Source: Mercurialis annua
Lineage: Eukaryota > Streptophyta > Magnoliopsida > Malpighiales > Euphorbiaceae
Reading direction: 5' to 3'
Length of the DNA stretch: 64,000 bases
NCBI RefSeq assembly: GCF_937616625.2
Contig: NC_065574.1
Coordinates: 53,596,052 to 53,660,051 of the forward strand
The notes beneath the pieces are model-generated. The model was given only the letters and a program-made list of their open reading frames with translations. It was not told the DNA's origin and ran no database searches. The position numbers and the translations under genes are program-made. Of the stretch, positions 46,131 through 58,568 are shown piece after piece (position 1 is the first letter of the stretch; every line of letters starts with the position of its first letter).

Positions 46131-46931
46131 TCACTTTCCGGGGACGAAGTTGGTGGCAAAAGCCCAGGCGTTGTTGTTGACGGGGTCGGCAAGATGGTCG
46201 GCCAAGTTCTCAATGGGTCCCTTTCCGGTAACTATGGCTTGTACGAAGAATCCGAACATAGAGAACATAGCCAATCTTCCGTTCTTGATCTCCTTCACCT
46301 TCAACTCCGAGAATGCCTCTGGGTCATCCGCCAAACCTAAGGGGTCGAAGCTTCCGCCTGGGTAGATTGGGTCGGTGATCTCACCAAGTGGACCACCGGC
46401 AATTCTGTAACCCTCAACAGCTCCCATCAACACAACTTGGCAAGCCCAGATGGCCAAGATGCTCTGTGCATGCACCAAGCTTGGGTTGCCCAAGTAGTCA
46501 AGACCACCGTCGCTGAAGATTTGGGAACCAGCCTTGAACCAGACAGCCTCGCCGAATTGAACACCGTTGCGAGCCAAAAGCTCGGGGAAGACGCAGCCGA
46601 GAGCACCGAGCATGGCCCATCTGCAGTGGATGACTTCAAGCTCACGGTTCTTGGCGAAGGTCTCTGGGTCAGCTGACAAACCAGCAGTGTCCCATCCGTA
46701 GTCACCTGGGAACTCACCGGTCAAGTAGGAAGGAGCCTCACCGGAGAATGGGCCCAAGTACTTAACACGGTCGGGACCGTACCACGGGCTACCGGAGGAG
46801 ACAGGCTTCTTGGTGGCGGTCTTCCTCATGGAGACACGGCCGTTGCCTGTGATTTCAGAGGCGGAAGGGGAAAGCTTGACTGCCTTCCCGGCGAATGATG
46901 GGGAGGAGAGAGCCATGGTTGAGGCAGCCAT
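46131..46931 (-). CDS. LHCB1: Chlorophyll a/b-binding protein Lhcb1, copy 1
   Basis: An intronless gene for 266 residues: a major LHCII antenna apoprotein of photosystem II in thylakoids. The transit peptide ([16 protein letters not shown]) leads to a mature N-terminus RKTATKK, whose Thr lies where STN7 phosphorylates Lhcb1/2. [11 protein letters not shown] carries the trimerisation motif (WYxxxR). Chlorophyll ligands are visible: [12 protein letters not shown] (Glu, His, Arg), [12 protein letters not shown] (Glu, Asn, Arg), [12 protein letters not shown] (Gln) and [10 protein letters not shown] (His). The [17 protein letters not shown] wording marks Lhcb1 rather than Lhcb2. It is in inverted orientation to copies 2 and 3, and its promoter nearly matches that of copy 3. 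Confidence 0.95.
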   Translation of the reverse strand: MAASTMALSSPSFAGKAVKLSPSASEITGNGRVSMRKTATKKPVSSGSPWYGPDRVKYLGPFSGEAPSYLTGEFPGDYGWDTAGLSADPETFAKNRELEVIHCRWAMLGALGCVFPELLARNGVQFGEAVWFKAGSQIFSDGGLDYLGNPSLVHAQSILAIWACQVVLMGAVEGYRIAGGPLGEITDPIYPGGSFDPLGLADDPEAFSELKVKEIKNGRLAMFSMFGFFVQAIVTGKGPIENLADHLADPVNNNAWAFATNFVPGK

Positions 46932-47190
46932 TGAGCAACGAGAATTGAGAGTTGAGTAACAAGCTTTTATTAAATATGCAGTTGTATTTGTTGAAGTGGT
47001 GAAGGATAGAAGTGGTTAAGGTGGTTATAATATAGTGAGTTTGGGTTGCAGATTTTCTTACCGATAGCCTTATCAACTGAGTTTAGGACATGGGTCCTCT
47101 TATCTTGGAGTATCTAATCCTCTCATTTCATTGGAGACTCAAGATTTTAATCCGTTGCTGTAAGCAATCCTACTTGGCACACTTCGAACC
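46932..47190 (-). promoter_or_regulatory. Lhcb1 copy 1 promoter
   Basis: Read on the minus strand it holds, in order, GTGCCAAGTAGGAT, a CCAATGAAA box, CCAAGATAAGAGGACCCA, GATAAGGCTATCGGTAAGA and the TATA region CTATATTATAACC (47024-47035), about 100 bases before the ATG. GATAAG motifs (I-boxes) are typical light-responsive elements of CAB genes. The whole block recurs before copy 3. Confidence 0.75.
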
Positions 47191-48700
47191 GCCAATAATC
47201 TGTCTAATGCTTTAACAAATATCAGTGTTCCACGTGTAGCTTGTTACTACCATCTTTGCTGTTGAAAAATCAAAGATATTTCTATTACTGATTTCATTTT
47301 ATTACAAGTTAGTGATTGGTAAAAATGCAATGCAAGATATAGATGTATCATAAATACATTTGATTGCTGTTTAAAGCAAGATTACACAAGTTTATCTTGC
47401 TTGGAGCTTGCTTTCTAGTGCCATGCATAAGTTATAAGTACATTAATAATACTATTATTTAAGCATAATTAAGTACCGGAAAAGAAAATAGAGAGTGATT
47501 TCTTATCTAAACCAGATTATAAATTGTTTAGCGTACTGACTTAATTGAGTTACAAAAATATGTTTTTTAGTTGTGATTTTCCAATACTACATACTGAAAA
47601 TGCACATTTTTGTAAATTCACAACGCACAATCTGGCTACTTAAATCAGAAGTTTATATTCAAAAAAAAAATCTGGAGTAGTGTCCCGCAAGTACAAACTT
47701 TCAAATTATACATCAAAGTGCGTATTGTAAATGTAATTTTTTTTTCTTGCATATCGTATCTTCATATTTTCACAGTAAACATTGAACTTCTATAAAATAA
47801 TCTTTGGCCAACATATAATATGGAGTAGTGTCACAGAAAGAAAGAAACAATATAGATAGTGATTTCTTTGAAAATATAATTTGAGAGTTTACATCGTGTG
47901 GTTGACATTAATTGTAGCATATAATTAAATGCACATATAAAAATCTGCACCAAATAATATCCAAGTAATTACTTGTACATAATCTAAAAGCTGAGGTTGT
48001 TAGTGAACTAAGTTTTTGAAAGGAACTTTGTTAATGCTACTGGGTGAGTGGCCTGCAAGAAAGTTCTCCAATTTCATGTCAACTATTTCTTTGATTGAGC
48101 AAAAGCTACGAGTCTTCTTCTTTTTGCGTATGGCATTCCTTTGACAGCATGTGCCAATTCGGAACTTAATTTGAAAGTCATATTCCAACCTGGATTTGAA
48201 ACTACATATGAAAGAACTGCATAACTATAAGAAAATAAAATCCATTTATGATGATGACGATATTGTAAATTTCAAATTAATGTGACTGTTACCTCTCAAA
48301 CTAAAGACAAACAAAACAGAAGCTTAAGGTCCAACATATTGATAATTCAACTTTATCAGATGCATATGGAAACTTTACAAGGTTTGAATCATTAAGCTGA
48401 TACAAGATTTTCAAATCCTAAACAATCTTTATGAAATAAACTCTCAATCAGCTTAATTTTGCTAACAAGCAATAATATGTAAATTAGACATACTAATTGA
48501 GTCCATTCACACATTTCAATTAATGAAGCAATCTTGACCATGCATTCTATCAATGTGGTCCTAATCTCACCAATATTTTTCACAACTTGAGTCTCACAAA
48601 AATGTGAAGTCAGCAATTTATTGATAGCAACAATCTTGTTGCTACTCCAGCTATATATCCAAAGCCACATGTGGCAGTGCTCTATTGGTTGCAGCTGCCA
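47191..48700. other. Intergenic between Lhcb1 copies 1 and 2
   Basis: The two genes are head to head; this is the shared upstream DNA. No gene seen. The frames at 48000-48188 and 48392-48703 lack family features. Confidence 0.4.
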
Positions 48701-48959
48701 CATATAACATTGGCTGAGATTTTGGATACGTTAGAGCAGCAGCATCCTAATTGTGGTCCAGAGAAGGCTAAGTAGGATGAAGAAAATCAACCTCTAAAAT
48801 GTCACTAGCCAATTAGAAGTCACTAATAGATCTCCTCTAAGATAAGGACCCCAACCTTATAACCAATACATATAGGAACTCCATGAACACTTAACCACAA
48901 GCACCAAACAACAATCAAGCAGTTCACTAACTTTAATACAAATCACTTCAATACTTACA
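48701..48959 (+). promoter_or_regulatory. Lhcb1 copy 2 promoter
   Basis: Contains TGGTCCAGAGAAGGCTAAG, AGCCAATTAG (CCAAT box), CTAAGATAAGGACCCCAACC (I-box GATAAGG) and an ATACATATAGG stretch near 48867 as the probable TATA region, about 90 bases before the ATG. It differs clearly from the promoters of copies 1 and 3. Confidence 0.55.
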
Positions 48960-49757
48960 ATGGCTTCCTCGACCATGGCTCTCTCCTCCCCATCGTTCGC
49001 CGGGAAGGCAGTCCAGCTTTCCCCTTCCGCCTCTGAGATCATGGGCAACGGCCGTGTTTCAATGAGGAAGACCGCCTCCAAGTCTGTCTCCTCAGGGAGC
49101 CCGTGGTACGGTCCAGACCGTGTTAAGTACCTGGGCCCTTTCTCCGGTGAGGCTCCATCGTACTTGACTGGTGAGTTCCCCGGTGACTACGGATGGGACA
49201 CTGCTGGACTATCTGCTGACCCAGAGACCTTCGCCAAGAACCGTGAGCTCGAAGTCATCCACTGCAGATGGGCCATGCTCGGAGCTCTTGGATGCGTCTT
49301 CCCCGAGCTCTTGGCTCGCAATGGTGTTAAATTCGGTGAGGCAGTCTGGTTCAAGGCTGGATCACAGATCTTCAGCGACGGTGGTCTTGACTACTTGGGC
49401 AACCCAAGCTTGGTCCATGCACAGAGCATCTTGGCCATCTGGGCTTGCCAAGTGGTATTGATGGGAGCTGTCGAAGGTTACAGAATTGCCGGTGGTCCAC
49501 TCGGTGAAATCACCGACCCAATCTACCCAGGTGGAAGCTTCGACCCATTAGGTTTGGCCGATGACCCAGAGGCATTCTCCGAATTGAAGGTGAAGGAGAT
49601 CAAGAACGGCAGGTTGGCTATGTTCTCTATGTTCGGATTCTTCGTTCAAGCCATAGTTACAGGAAAGGGACCAATTGAGAACTTGGCTGACCATCTTGCT
49701 GACCCTGTCAACAACAACGCCTGGGCATTTGCCACAAACTTCGTCCCCGGAAAGTGA
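48960..49757 (+). CDS. LHCB1: Chlorophyll a/b-binding protein Lhcb1, copy 2
   Basis: An intronless 265-residue LHCII apoprotein, nearly identical to copies 1 and 3. Differences include [10 protein letters not shown] in the transit peptide, [26 protein letters not shown] at the mature N-terminus and NGVKFGE in place of NGVQFGE. All chlorophyll ligands and the WYGPDR trimerisation motif are kept. Its promoter and 3' flank are unrelated to the other two in detail, so it is the older branch of the cluster. Confidence 0.95.
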   Translation: MASSTMALSSPSFAGKAVQLSPSASEIMGNGRVSMRKTASKSVSSGSPWYGPDRVKYLGPFSGEAPSYLTGEFPGDYGWDTAGLSADPETFAKNRELEVIHCRWAMLGALGCVFPELLARNGVKFGEAVWFKAGSQIFSDGGLDYLGNPSLVHAQSILAIWACQVVLMGAVEGYRIAGGPLGEITDPIYPGGSFDPLGLADDPEAFSELKVKEIKNGRLAMFSMFGFFVQAIVTGKGPIENLADHLADPVNNNAWAFATNFVPGK

Positions 49758-50803
49758 GAAACGAAAAAGCTTAATTATCAACTGTATCATAGCATGTTAG
49801 GACAGATCATCAAAAGAATGATAATAGATGTATTAATTCATTTCTTCAGAGCAAAACTAATTTATGGATTAGAATTCATTAAACAAACAGAGATTAGAAT
49901 CAATTCAACATATTTCCTGCATTTTAGACTACTCAATAAGAGATCAGCAAGTATCAATAATTTTAAAATTCTACAATACAATTATTACCAGCGCTAAACA
50001 AATAATACTAAAACTAAGCCCAAGAACAGCAAAATTCATTAACCAAAATTAAAAATGTTTTGATGGACTGCCAATTTTCTACTTGAACTGCAAAATTCAT
50101 ACAATTTGAAAAAGTAAATAACGATAAATTGAAAAGAGAAAGAATTTAATCAAACTGTAAAATCAATTGGATAATTAGGGTTTTACCTGCAAATTGTGAT
50201 GCCCAATGCTTGTTAATCAAATTGTTAAATCGCTCTCTGAAAATTAACTGAATACAAAGAGGAAAGAACACTAATTTACTGTTGCTATTAATTAAAGAGT
50301 CCGAATCAATTGTTTTCTCTTCAGTAATATCATAAATTCACTGCCTATGATTATCTCCCAATTCAGAAGGGTGAAAGTTTTACTTGACCAAACTCCATTA
50401 TTATTGGCAAAATATATATTTGGATCCCTATACTATCCTCTTTTGCCAACTTGGATCCCTGTATTCAAAAACGTTAAAAAGTATCCTACACTAATAACAC
50501 TATTAAAAACATTTATTTTAAGTTCTTGTGCGTTAACGGAATGTGGATAATATTAACAATAAATATATGAAAATACATATTTGGATCCTTGTAATTTTTT
50601 TTTTCTAAATTGAGTCTCTGCATTGAAAAAAAAATGTCCAAATTGAATCTTTATACTATTAGAAACATCTATTTTTAGTCTTTATGTTACATAATTCAAA
50701 TAATATTAATAATTTTTTTATCTAATTTTATTTTTAATGCTATTAATTGTTTTTTAGAGTTTCCAACAGTAAAACCTTCTCCGACTATTAATAAAAAAAT
50801 TTA
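49758..50803. other. Intergenic, no gene
   Basis: The 3' flank of Lhcb1 copy 2, then AT-rich DNA. At 50380-50640 the words TTGGATCC(C/T)TGTA and TTTTGCCAACTTGGATCC recur, probably an old repetitive element without clear borders. Confidence 0.4.
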
Positions 50804-51170
50804 AAATCTTAATTATTCAAAATTTATTAATTTAATTAAATCAAAATATTTTTTTTAAATATATAATTGATTTTTATTATTAAAAAAAAAATTATTCAAA
50901 AACTTCGTCTTCCTCGAAACCCAATCTTGATCGGTTTCGAGAAAGATGAACCAACTGAGAAAGATGAACCTCGACTGATTTGTGAACCCGATCTTGTTCG
51001 TCTTCTTCGAGACGAATCAAGATCGGATCTCGAGAAGACGAACAGTTTAAATAAATTTAATTTAAAGAAATTTTTAAAAATTATTGTATAATTAAAAAAA
51101 TTATTTTGATTTAACTAAATAAATCAAATTAATAAATTTTGATTTAATAAATTTTGAATAATTAAGACTT
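50804..51170. mobile_element. Inverted-repeat element, probable MITE
   Basis: The arms begin TCTTAATTATTCAAAATTTA and its complement and extend some 60-80 bp imperfectly. The centre is GC-richer, with mirrored words (CAATCTTGATCGG and CAAGATCGG; TCGAGAAAGATGAAC twice). No target duplication was identified, so the borders are approximate. Confidence 0.5.
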
Positions 51171-52090
51171 TAAGTTAGATTTATAATGCATGGACCTAAA
51201 TTTTAATTTAATAAATTTTAAAAACAATTAGTCACGGAAATAATTGTGTGGATCTCACACTCTAACATAATGAGATGGAGGAAATTACATTGAAGGTTTT
51301 TAATAGTGCATGATTTTTTTAAAATGTTTTTGTTGGAATAGTTTTTGAAATGGAACGATATTACCGAACATTGTTTCTAGCTGAGTCGCGGACTAGGTCG
51401 CTTTCTTTAAGACGTTTCGCGGCTCTGCCTCTGATGGTGGAAGCAGTCGTACGTACCACGTGGTCCCCAGAATAAAACAGCCAACCTCCGATGAATATTG
51501 CACTGTATTCAGCAGTCAATTACACACTTTTATGATAATTGTTCAAGAACAGTTTTTGCTTTCAGAAGAAATAGTTGTTTGTAAAAGTTGTCTTACAGTG
51601 CGAAAGACATAGTCAGGAAATAAATCAAAACGTTTTTTAAAATTAAATCAGAGTCAAAACCATTTGGAAAAAATCAATGGATTGTGTTTTATTTAAAAAA
51701 AATAAAATATTACAAAAAGATTTCAGAAATAATTTTTTTTAAGTGTTAAAACCAAACCTAACATGACCGGCCGAACGGCGCGCATGTGGTAAATCAGGTA
51801 GAATGTAACTCCTAACCAGTCCACAAAACTGGGTACTCCTTGAGGCCCAAAACCAAGTGTGAGAGATCAATATAAACTCATTTAAGTGAGCTCTACTAAG
51901 TAATATGGAATTTCCACCTTACTCTCTATATTCTTACTTTGCACTTTTCTTTTAAATTCAATTTTGCACCAATTAAGTGCAGAGGAACCTAAGTTGAATA
52001 AAAGTGATAGTGCATGGTGTTAAAAATATATTTTTTTTATTATTATTTAATTTTTATAGTTTTATCTCCCACTTTTTTTTGTTAAAGATA
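51171..52090. other. Intergenic, nothing recognised
   Basis: A GC-richer patch at 51380-51500 (GGACTAGGTCGC ... CCACGTGGTCC) stands out from the AT-rich background but matches nothing I recognise. No supported gene. Confidence 0.35.
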
Positions 52091-52099
52091 TATAAAGTT

Positions 52100-53579
52100 G
52101 AGTTAATAACCATTTACTATCTTTCCCTATTTTATTCTCAGAAATACAATGGTATGTTTCACTTTTGATATATATAAATCTTACTTTTTTTTTTCTCAAT
52201 TTTAACTTTTTCCATTTTCAATAATATATTGAAAACCTAATTTCATTTATTTTCGTCCATTTCACTTCATTTTCTTATTTGGCTAGGGTTTTTTTATCAT
52301 CAAGAACCATTTTTTCCGCCAATGTCTCTTCCTCCTTTCAAAGTTTTTATTGTTTATCGTTGTCTCCGGCTTCTTCCTTCATCATTTCTCGCTATTGTTT
52401 TTCTTTGATTAGTTCGTTTCTCGTCGCCGTTTCTCGTTGATTTGGGTTTTGGCCGTTCGTTTTGTTGTTGTTATTGAGATGGGGTGCTACAGTTGCTGGC
52501 GGCGACGATGATGATGATGGCGGCTATCCATGTGCAGATCTTTGCTGCCGAGAGACGATTGTAATGGCAAGTTTGAAATTTCAAGATTGGGTCAGATCCG
52601 CGAATTTCCAAGCCGCCGTGAAGAGATGGCCATTGTTTCCAAAAAAATTGCAAATGTTGTTATCCATTAAAGAGGAAGCAAATGTTGCCGTGGATTTCCA
52701 AGCCGCCGCGAGTCCTGAAAGAGCAACGGTTCGAGATGGAGGAATTGTTGCCGCCATGATGAACAACGAAGATCGGATCTGCGAATCAACGAAAAAAATG
52801 TTTTTGATTTGTAATTTTATGATCGGTTTTGTTGTTAGTCAACCAATGATTTACTAATGGTTAACCAATAATCTTGTTTTAATACACTGTTAATAAACGT
52901 TAGGTTAACTATTGGTAAACTTGTAATAATTTTTATTTTGAATATATCATTAATGAAATCGTTAGTAAACAGTTGCTGAATTTTATGTTTGTGGTTCGAT
53001 TTTTTGTGTTGCACAGCATGTTGCATTCTAGGTGTTTGGAGAAATGTTTGTGAGAATTGTAATATTTTTGGATGTTGGGTAACCAATGGTTAACATTGGG
53101 TAAATCGTTAGGTAACCTGTAATTTTTATTTTGAATATATCATTAATGAAATCGTTAGCAAACAGTTGTTGAATTTTATGTTTGTTTCTAGTTAACCAAT
53201 GGTGTACTAATGATACACCAATGACCTTGTTTTTTTAGAACCATGTTGGTTAACAAATGGTGAATCAATAATTTTAGATTTTAAAAAAGACGATTTACGT
53301 TTTATTTGACGGCTGCTCTTGCAGTGATGAAGGGGAGGGGGTTGTAATAGAATTTTCAACTAATTTAATAAAAATGGAGGTTTTTGTTGGTTAACCAACG
53401 GTGTTGGTATACCGCTGGGTAACCAAAATCGTATTCCTGAGATTAAAAAATATATTTTTGAGAATAACAAAAATTATTTTTGCAAAAAAAAAGTACAGAT
53501 TGTATTTTTCAAAAAAAAAACTTTAAGGTAGTATTCTTTAGAATATTTTATCTTTTTTTGGTATTTATCTAAAGAGGCC
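52100..53579 (+). mobile_element. Mutator-like element D (1.5 kb)
   Basis: A perfect 9-bp duplication TATAAAGTT lies at 52091-52099 and 53580-53588. The ends are GAGTTAATAACCATTTAC and, reverse complemented, GGCCTCTTTAGATAAATACC. It is homologous to element C (25862-27269) in opposite orientation. The gene-like part at 52260-52830 includes GGCTAGGGTTTTTT, resembling a host 5' UTR, and a 131-codon frame (52462-52857) with TTCCAAGCCGCCG twice. The 11-bp array follows. No transposase. Confidence 0.82.
52836..53420. repeat. Degenerate 11-bp array in element D
   Basis: GTCAACCAATG, ATTTACTAATG and GTTAACCAATA follow at exact 11-base steps at the left end. Looser TTAACCAACGG / GGTTAACNATTGG copies continue to about 53420. 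A longer stretch (TTTTATTTTGAATATATCAT with AATCGTTAG) is repeated near 52932 and 53124, showing a higher-order duplication of about 190 bp. Confidence 0.72.
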
Positions 53580-53588
53580 TATAAAGTT

Positions 53589-54949
53589 TTCTAATATGTT
53601 CTAACTATTAAGACAATATATTTAAACCTTTCATGTCCTAATTAATTCCGATACGAGCTGTATAGGCTCCTTACGGGAGACAAATTCTGCCCTGAAATTT
53701 TAAATGATTATATATATGAGTACGGTTAGAACATACGACCTCACTTTTAATATTTACATTCTTTACTAATTGCGTCTAAACTTTTAAAATGTGTATCATT
53801 CAAAAAAAAGGAATTACCATGAGGCAAATTTAAACAGGTTTGTGGCTTTATCATAATTAATAAATAATAAGTTAAGAAAAATCATTAAGTGTTTCTAATT
53901 AAAATACGAATTTTAAAATTTAATAGAATCAATCACTAAATTTTATCTTTTTAGCAAATCATAACACATTTTAAAAAAAAATGATGATGTGGCTATCAAA
54001 ACAATGTATATTTTGGTGTTTATATTATTATCTTTTCAATGCAAAATAGCTAGATGTTTTGATTTGTCAGAATTTAAAAATTGTGATCTGTTTTGCCAAA
54101 TTTTAAAGTTTATATTTGATTCGCTAATCAACTTAATCTTATAATTTAACTTGCATTTAACTCAATTAATAAATGATGCAAATGTTTAGATTTAAAAAAC
54201 GGGACACAAATGTTTTAAACACGATTTTCAACAAATCTTTCAAATTGAGAAATAATTATAGAATTCATAAAGTTTAGTCAAAATTGATTACCTACACAAA
54301 ATTTTGATTTTTTTTTAAAAAAATGACCTAATTTTTTCTAATTTTGTTTTCAATTCTATTTTTCTCATATACTTTTGAATTTCTGTTTGTACGACAATAT
54401 GTTTCCACTAATTTAAAAGCTAACATATAAAGCCTTATAATTTGCACGAGAAAATTTATTGATCTTCTGCAACTGTGCAAATCATATTGTCTTTGAAATA
54501 TTAATTTTTTTATATTTAATCTATTTCAAACTTTTCAGTAGGTGAATCAGTTTTATGATAAATTTTCATGTTTTTTCATTCATATATTTTATTTTATATA
54601 AAATTTTAATTATGTTTATGATGTTGCTCATTGTCTCCAATCCTAAATGACATTGTCTGCATTTGCTGCTTTTAGAATGCTCTTGCATAGAATTTTTATG
54701 CTATTGATTTTTTTATTTAATTTTGGCCGATGGTCTGAAAAAATCTCTATTTTGACCCTTTATCGTTTGCACCATGATGTTGTAAAATTGCCGATATTAT
54801 TTAAATTCACACCTTTTATTTTTAATTCTAACTTAACCAAAAAACATTAACATTGTGGCAGTAATAATCTCAGTCAATTTTGTATATTCATCAATTTACG
54901 TGTCATTTAAAAATCAAAATAATAATTAAACACATCTCACATCAGAATC
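53589..54949. other. Intergenic, nothing recognised
   Basis: AT-rich DNA. The frame at 54647-54850 has no recognisable features. Confidence 0.4.
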
Positions 54950-54960
54950 TAAAATTAAAA

Positions 54961-55356
54961 AGCAAAACATTAAAAAAAACCTTCAATTTTTTTAAAAAGA
55001 ACACATAAACCTTTTAAGTTTTTTTATGGACCACTTAAACCCTCGAGGTTTTCAAATTGTGCAAAAAGATCGTCTATTTTTTGGTAAAGAGCATCTAAAC
55101 TCTTTTAATTTACTTTTTGAACACTTAACTCCTCAAGGATTTGGTAAATATTTTAAAAATTAAGATAATTTTTGACCCTTTTTCCATATGGTTATGAGGG
55201 ACATATCAGCGATTAATAAATGTTTCTAATGGTGTTGGAGGAAAGAGTTTATTTGTTCTATTTTGATAATAAAGAGGGCTTACTTGTTCCCAAAAATAGT
55301 TTAAGGACTAATCTATACTTTTATAAAAATTACGAGGATTTTTTTATACAATTTAC
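54961..55356. mobile_element. MITE (396 bp) with long direct-repeat flanks
   Basis: The left end AGCAAAACATTAAAAAAAAC and the right end (reverse complement GTAAATTGTATAAAAAAATC) begin imperfect inverted repeats. TAAAATTAAAA flanks it at 54950-54960 and 55357-55367; 9 of these bases could be the target duplication. Low complexity makes the call moderate. Confidence 0.55.
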
Positions 55357-55367
55357 TAAAATTAAAA

Positions 55368-56440
55368 TTAAATTTAAAACTTAAAAATATTAAGGTTTCT
55401 CTATTTCCTTTCTTCTTCTTTGTCCATGCCGTCGTCACTGCCGGTTCGTGGTTTGTCCCTGAAAAATGATAATTTTACAATTTCTTGAAAGCTAAACAGA
55501 GATTATCCACAGCATTAAGAGCCAATCAATTTTTGCAACAATTAATTGATTGAAAATTAATAAATTCGTACCTAAATTGGCAATAATCATAGGGGTATAA
55601 TTGAGGCGATCCAACTTGGGAGTTATTCGAAGACTCAAAAAATATTCAAAAACGACTCGATGGATATTTAGTGGAGCTCGAGTTCGAGTTACTCTAATAC
55701 ATTATCTAGTCAAGTTTGAGCATCAAAATATTGGATTTGATGAACTCGTGAACTTAATCAAAATTTAGTTAATTTACTGTTTACTCTTCATACTTAAACT
55801 TAATCATAAAAAAATATCCCATCTTTTCTATTTTTTTCGTTTATTGTCCAAATTTTTAAAATTTTCAACTTTAGCTTATTTTTTATTTTTCTATTTCAAT
55901 TATAGCCGATTGCTCAAATTAAAGTGAAAAAAGTTTAAGTATGTCGTTCATATTGTTTCATATTATTCTAAATTTTACCATCAAAAATTTCACACATGAA
56001 GTAATATGAGGCGTATATTGAATTTTTTGCCACTCAAATTTGAGCAATTGGCTATAATTGAAACGTAAAAACAAACTAGATTGAAGATTTTGAAAGTTTG
56101 GATATAAACGAAAAAATTGAAAAGCTTGAGTATTTTTAAACTATTAAACCTTATACTTATATATGTATTTAATACCTTTATTTATATATTAAAATTTAAC
56201 TTTTAAATATTTATATAAATAGTTGAGGCGAATTCGAATCTCAGCTTAAAATGAAACTCGATTGAACTAGAGTCGTGTTTTGAACTTTAAATGTTAGAGT
56301 CGGGTTGAAGTCGAGTTTGGTAGTGTGATAACTCGCCCGGTCTAGAATACACCTAGCCAACAGTAATCACCCATTGAATTTTCAAATGGTAGAGCCAAGC
56401 TAACCGTGGAAAACTCATATTGGTTAAAGCATTAGACAAA
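55368..56440. other. Intergenic, nothing recognised
   Basis: AT-rich DNA, partly with words such as CGAGTTCGAGTT and GAACTCG (55675-55760, 56225-56310), possibly an old repeat pair in inverted arrangement. No gene. Confidence 0.35.
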
Positions 56441-56444
56441 TTTT

Positions 56445-56706
56445 TGGTGGTTCAAAGTGTGCCAAGTAGGATATTAGCAGCAACGGATTAAAATCTTGAG
56501 TGTCCAATGAAACGAGAGATATAGATACTCCAAGATAAGAGGACCCACGTCCCAAATTCACTTGATAAGGCTATCGATAAGAAAATCTACAACCCAAACT
56601 CACTATATAATAACCACCTTAACCACTTTTATCCTTCACCACTTCAACAAATACAACTGCATATTAATTAAAGCTTTGTTACTCAACTCTTAATTCTCGT
56701 TACTCA
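56445..56706 (+). promoter_or_regulatory. Lhcb1 copy 3 promoter
   Basis: Matches the copy 1 promoter almost base for base from GTGCCAAGTAGGAT onward: CCAATGAAA, CCAAGATAAGAGGACCCA, GATAAGGCTATCGATAAGA, then the TATA box CTATATAATAACC at 56603-56615, about 100 bases before the ATG. GATAAG repeats are I-box light-response motifs. Confidence 0.75.
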
Positions 56707-57510
56707 ATGGCTGCCTCAACCATGGCTCTCTCCTCCCCATCATTCGCCGGGAAGGCAGTCAAGCTTTCCCCTTCCGCCTCTGAAATCACAGGCAACGGCC
56801 GTGTCTCCATGAGGAAGACCGCTTCCAAGAAGCCTGCTGTCTCCTCCGGTAGCCCGTGGTACGGTCCCGACCGTGTTAAGTACTTGGGCCCATTCTCCGG
56901 AGAGGCTCCTTCCTACTTGACCGGTGAGTTCCCAGGTGACTACGGATGGGACACCGCTGGTTTGTCAGCTGACCCAGAGACCTTCGCCAAGAACCGTGAG
57001 CTTGAAGTCATCCACTGCAGATGGGCCATGCTTGGTGCTCTTGGCTGCATCTTCCCGGAGCTCTTGGCCCGTAACGGTGTTCAATTCGGCGAGGCTGTCT
57101 GGTTCAAGGCTGGTTCCCAAATCTTCAGCGAAGGTGGTCTTGACTACTTGGGCAACCCAAGCTTGGTGCATGCACAGAGCATCTTGGCCATCTGGGCTTG
57201 CCAAGTTGTGTTGATGGGAGCTGTTGAGGGTTACAGAATTGCCGGTGGTCCACTTGGTGAGATCACCGACCCAATCTACCCAGGCGGAAGCTTCGACCCC
57301 TTAGGTTTGGCGGATGACCCAGAGGCATTCTCAGAGTTGAAGGTGAAGGAGATCAAGAACGGAAGATTGGCTATGTTCTCTATGTTCGGATTCTTCGTGC
57401 AAGCCATAGTTACAGGAAAGGGACCAATTGAGAACTTGGCTGACCATCTTGCCGACCCCGTCAACAACAACGCCTGGGCTTTCGCCACCAACTTCGTCCC
57501 CGGAAAGTGA
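56707..57510 (+). CDS. LHCB1: Chlorophyll a/b-binding protein Lhcb1, copy 3
   Basis: An intronless 267-residue LHCII apoprotein. Compared with copy 1 it has [13 protein letters not shown] near the mature N-terminus, GCIFPE instead of GCVFPE and SEGGLDY instead of SDGGLDY. The ligand residues, WYGPDR motif and C-terminus ([10 protein letters not shown]) are unchanged. With copy 1 it forms an inverted pair about 10 kb apart that shares promoter, coding and 3' flank sequence (AGAGTTTATTTATTTTCTGT in both). Confidence 0.95.
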   Translation: MAASTMALSSPSFAGKAVKLSPSASEITGNGRVSMRKTASKKPAVSSGSPWYGPDRVKYLGPFSGEAPSYLTGEFPGDYGWDTAGLSADPETFAKNRELEVIHCRWAMLGALGCIFPELLARNGVQFGEAVWFKAGSQIFSEGGLDYLGNPSLVHAQSILAIWACQVVLMGAVEGYRIAGGPLGEITDPIYPGGSFDPLGLADDPEAFSELKVKEIKNGRLAMFSMFGFFVQAIVTGKGPIENLADHLADPVNNNAWAFATNFVPGK

Positions 57511-57838
57511 GAAATGAAGAGTTTATTTATTTTCTGTATTAGCGCTTTTGCTTTGATGTAAATTCTTTCTAAGTTAATGAAAAGCATTCTGTGAATTTTT
57601 GCTGTGCTAAGAACTGCATCTTTTAAAATTGCAACTAATATGTCAGGGTCGTGTAAGTTGTAACTAGTAATCAAATTAGTAAGCAACTTCCCAACTCAGG
57701 CAGAAAAAACATTGATACAGGCCTGGAAATGTCTGAAACTAAATTTACAGATGAAAGTGAGGCAATACTGATTAATTTGCAAATGAAAAAAAATATACTT
57801 TGAACAGGAAATGTTTAAAAATTGTTAAAATTACTAAT
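57511..57838. other. Lhcb1 3' flank
   Basis: The 3' UTR, shared with copy 1 to about 57600, then unremarkable AT-rich DNA up to the Stowaway element. Confidence 0.5.
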
Positions 57839-57840
57839 TA

Positions 57841-58123
57841 CTCCCTCCGTCCCAATAGAATTGTCCACTTTACCTTTATCACACAGTTTTAGAAAAGCAA
57901 TTATTGTTTATGGATTTTATAAAATTTTCCTTACTTTTCTTATCATACCCCTATTTAACATAGAGTCCACTTGCAATTTACTTTTAATTTACTCATTAGT
58001 GGATTTTAAATAGGGATATTATAGGAAAACTAAGTGTAAAAGTTTGTTACTTTTTGAAAGTGGACAAGAGTTTTGGGACAAAAATATTTCTCAAAGTGGA
58101 CAATTTTATTGAGACGGAGGGAG
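57841..58123. mobile_element. Stowaway MITE (283 bp, TA TSD)
   Basis: CTCCCTCCGTCCCAATAGAA at the left pairs with the right end (reverse complement CTCCCTCCGTCTCAATAAAA). TA flanks both sides (57839-57840, 58124-58125). CTCCCTCCGTCCC is the canonical Stowaway terminus. Confidence 0.95.
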
Positions 58124-58125
58124 TA

Positions 58126-58568
58126 TTAAACTAAATTTAAACAATTTTCCAATTCATCTAGTTGTTTTTGGATAGATGTTTTAGTTAGCAGTCGATAAAG
58201 ATTAACTCTTTTTAAAGATAGTATATATCTGAAACTAAAGTTAAGGAAATGAATATTTTCTTCCATATCAAACTTAGCATAAGCTTATAGGAAAAGAGAT
58301 GGAAAATTGGTGATGTATAAGTATAAATTATGAACCTTTGAGGTACATTGGCATGTTTATTGTATAGTATATATATTCTATTCTTTTGAATAAAAGAATG
58401 GTGTCATCTCGCTATAATTTCTAACTCTATAGTCCCCTAAAATAAATTAATAAATAAATGAACATGAAGGTGTGGGACGTGTCTATTCCGTCATGCAGCT
58501 ACAAGTTTACATCTATCGGCCTGCCTGATTTTCTGTTAGAATCTTGAAATTCAGATCAGCATCACGAA
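58126..58568. other. SS4 3' flank, no other feature
   Basis: AT-rich DNA including the likely 3' UTR of the minus-strand starch synthase gene (about 58400-58568). Confidence 0.4.

Noticed and set aside
46427..46717. Alternative-frame open readings over the Lhcb1 genes (also 49171-49461, 56924-57214)
   Set aside because: They are frame shadows of a highly conserved GC-richer coding sequence and recur in each copy because the gene is duplicated.
52462..52857. 131-codon frame as a functional host gene
   Set aside because: It lies inside a transposon with its own TSD, has no recognisable domain and runs into the 11-bp array. Kept only as a possible captured fragment.
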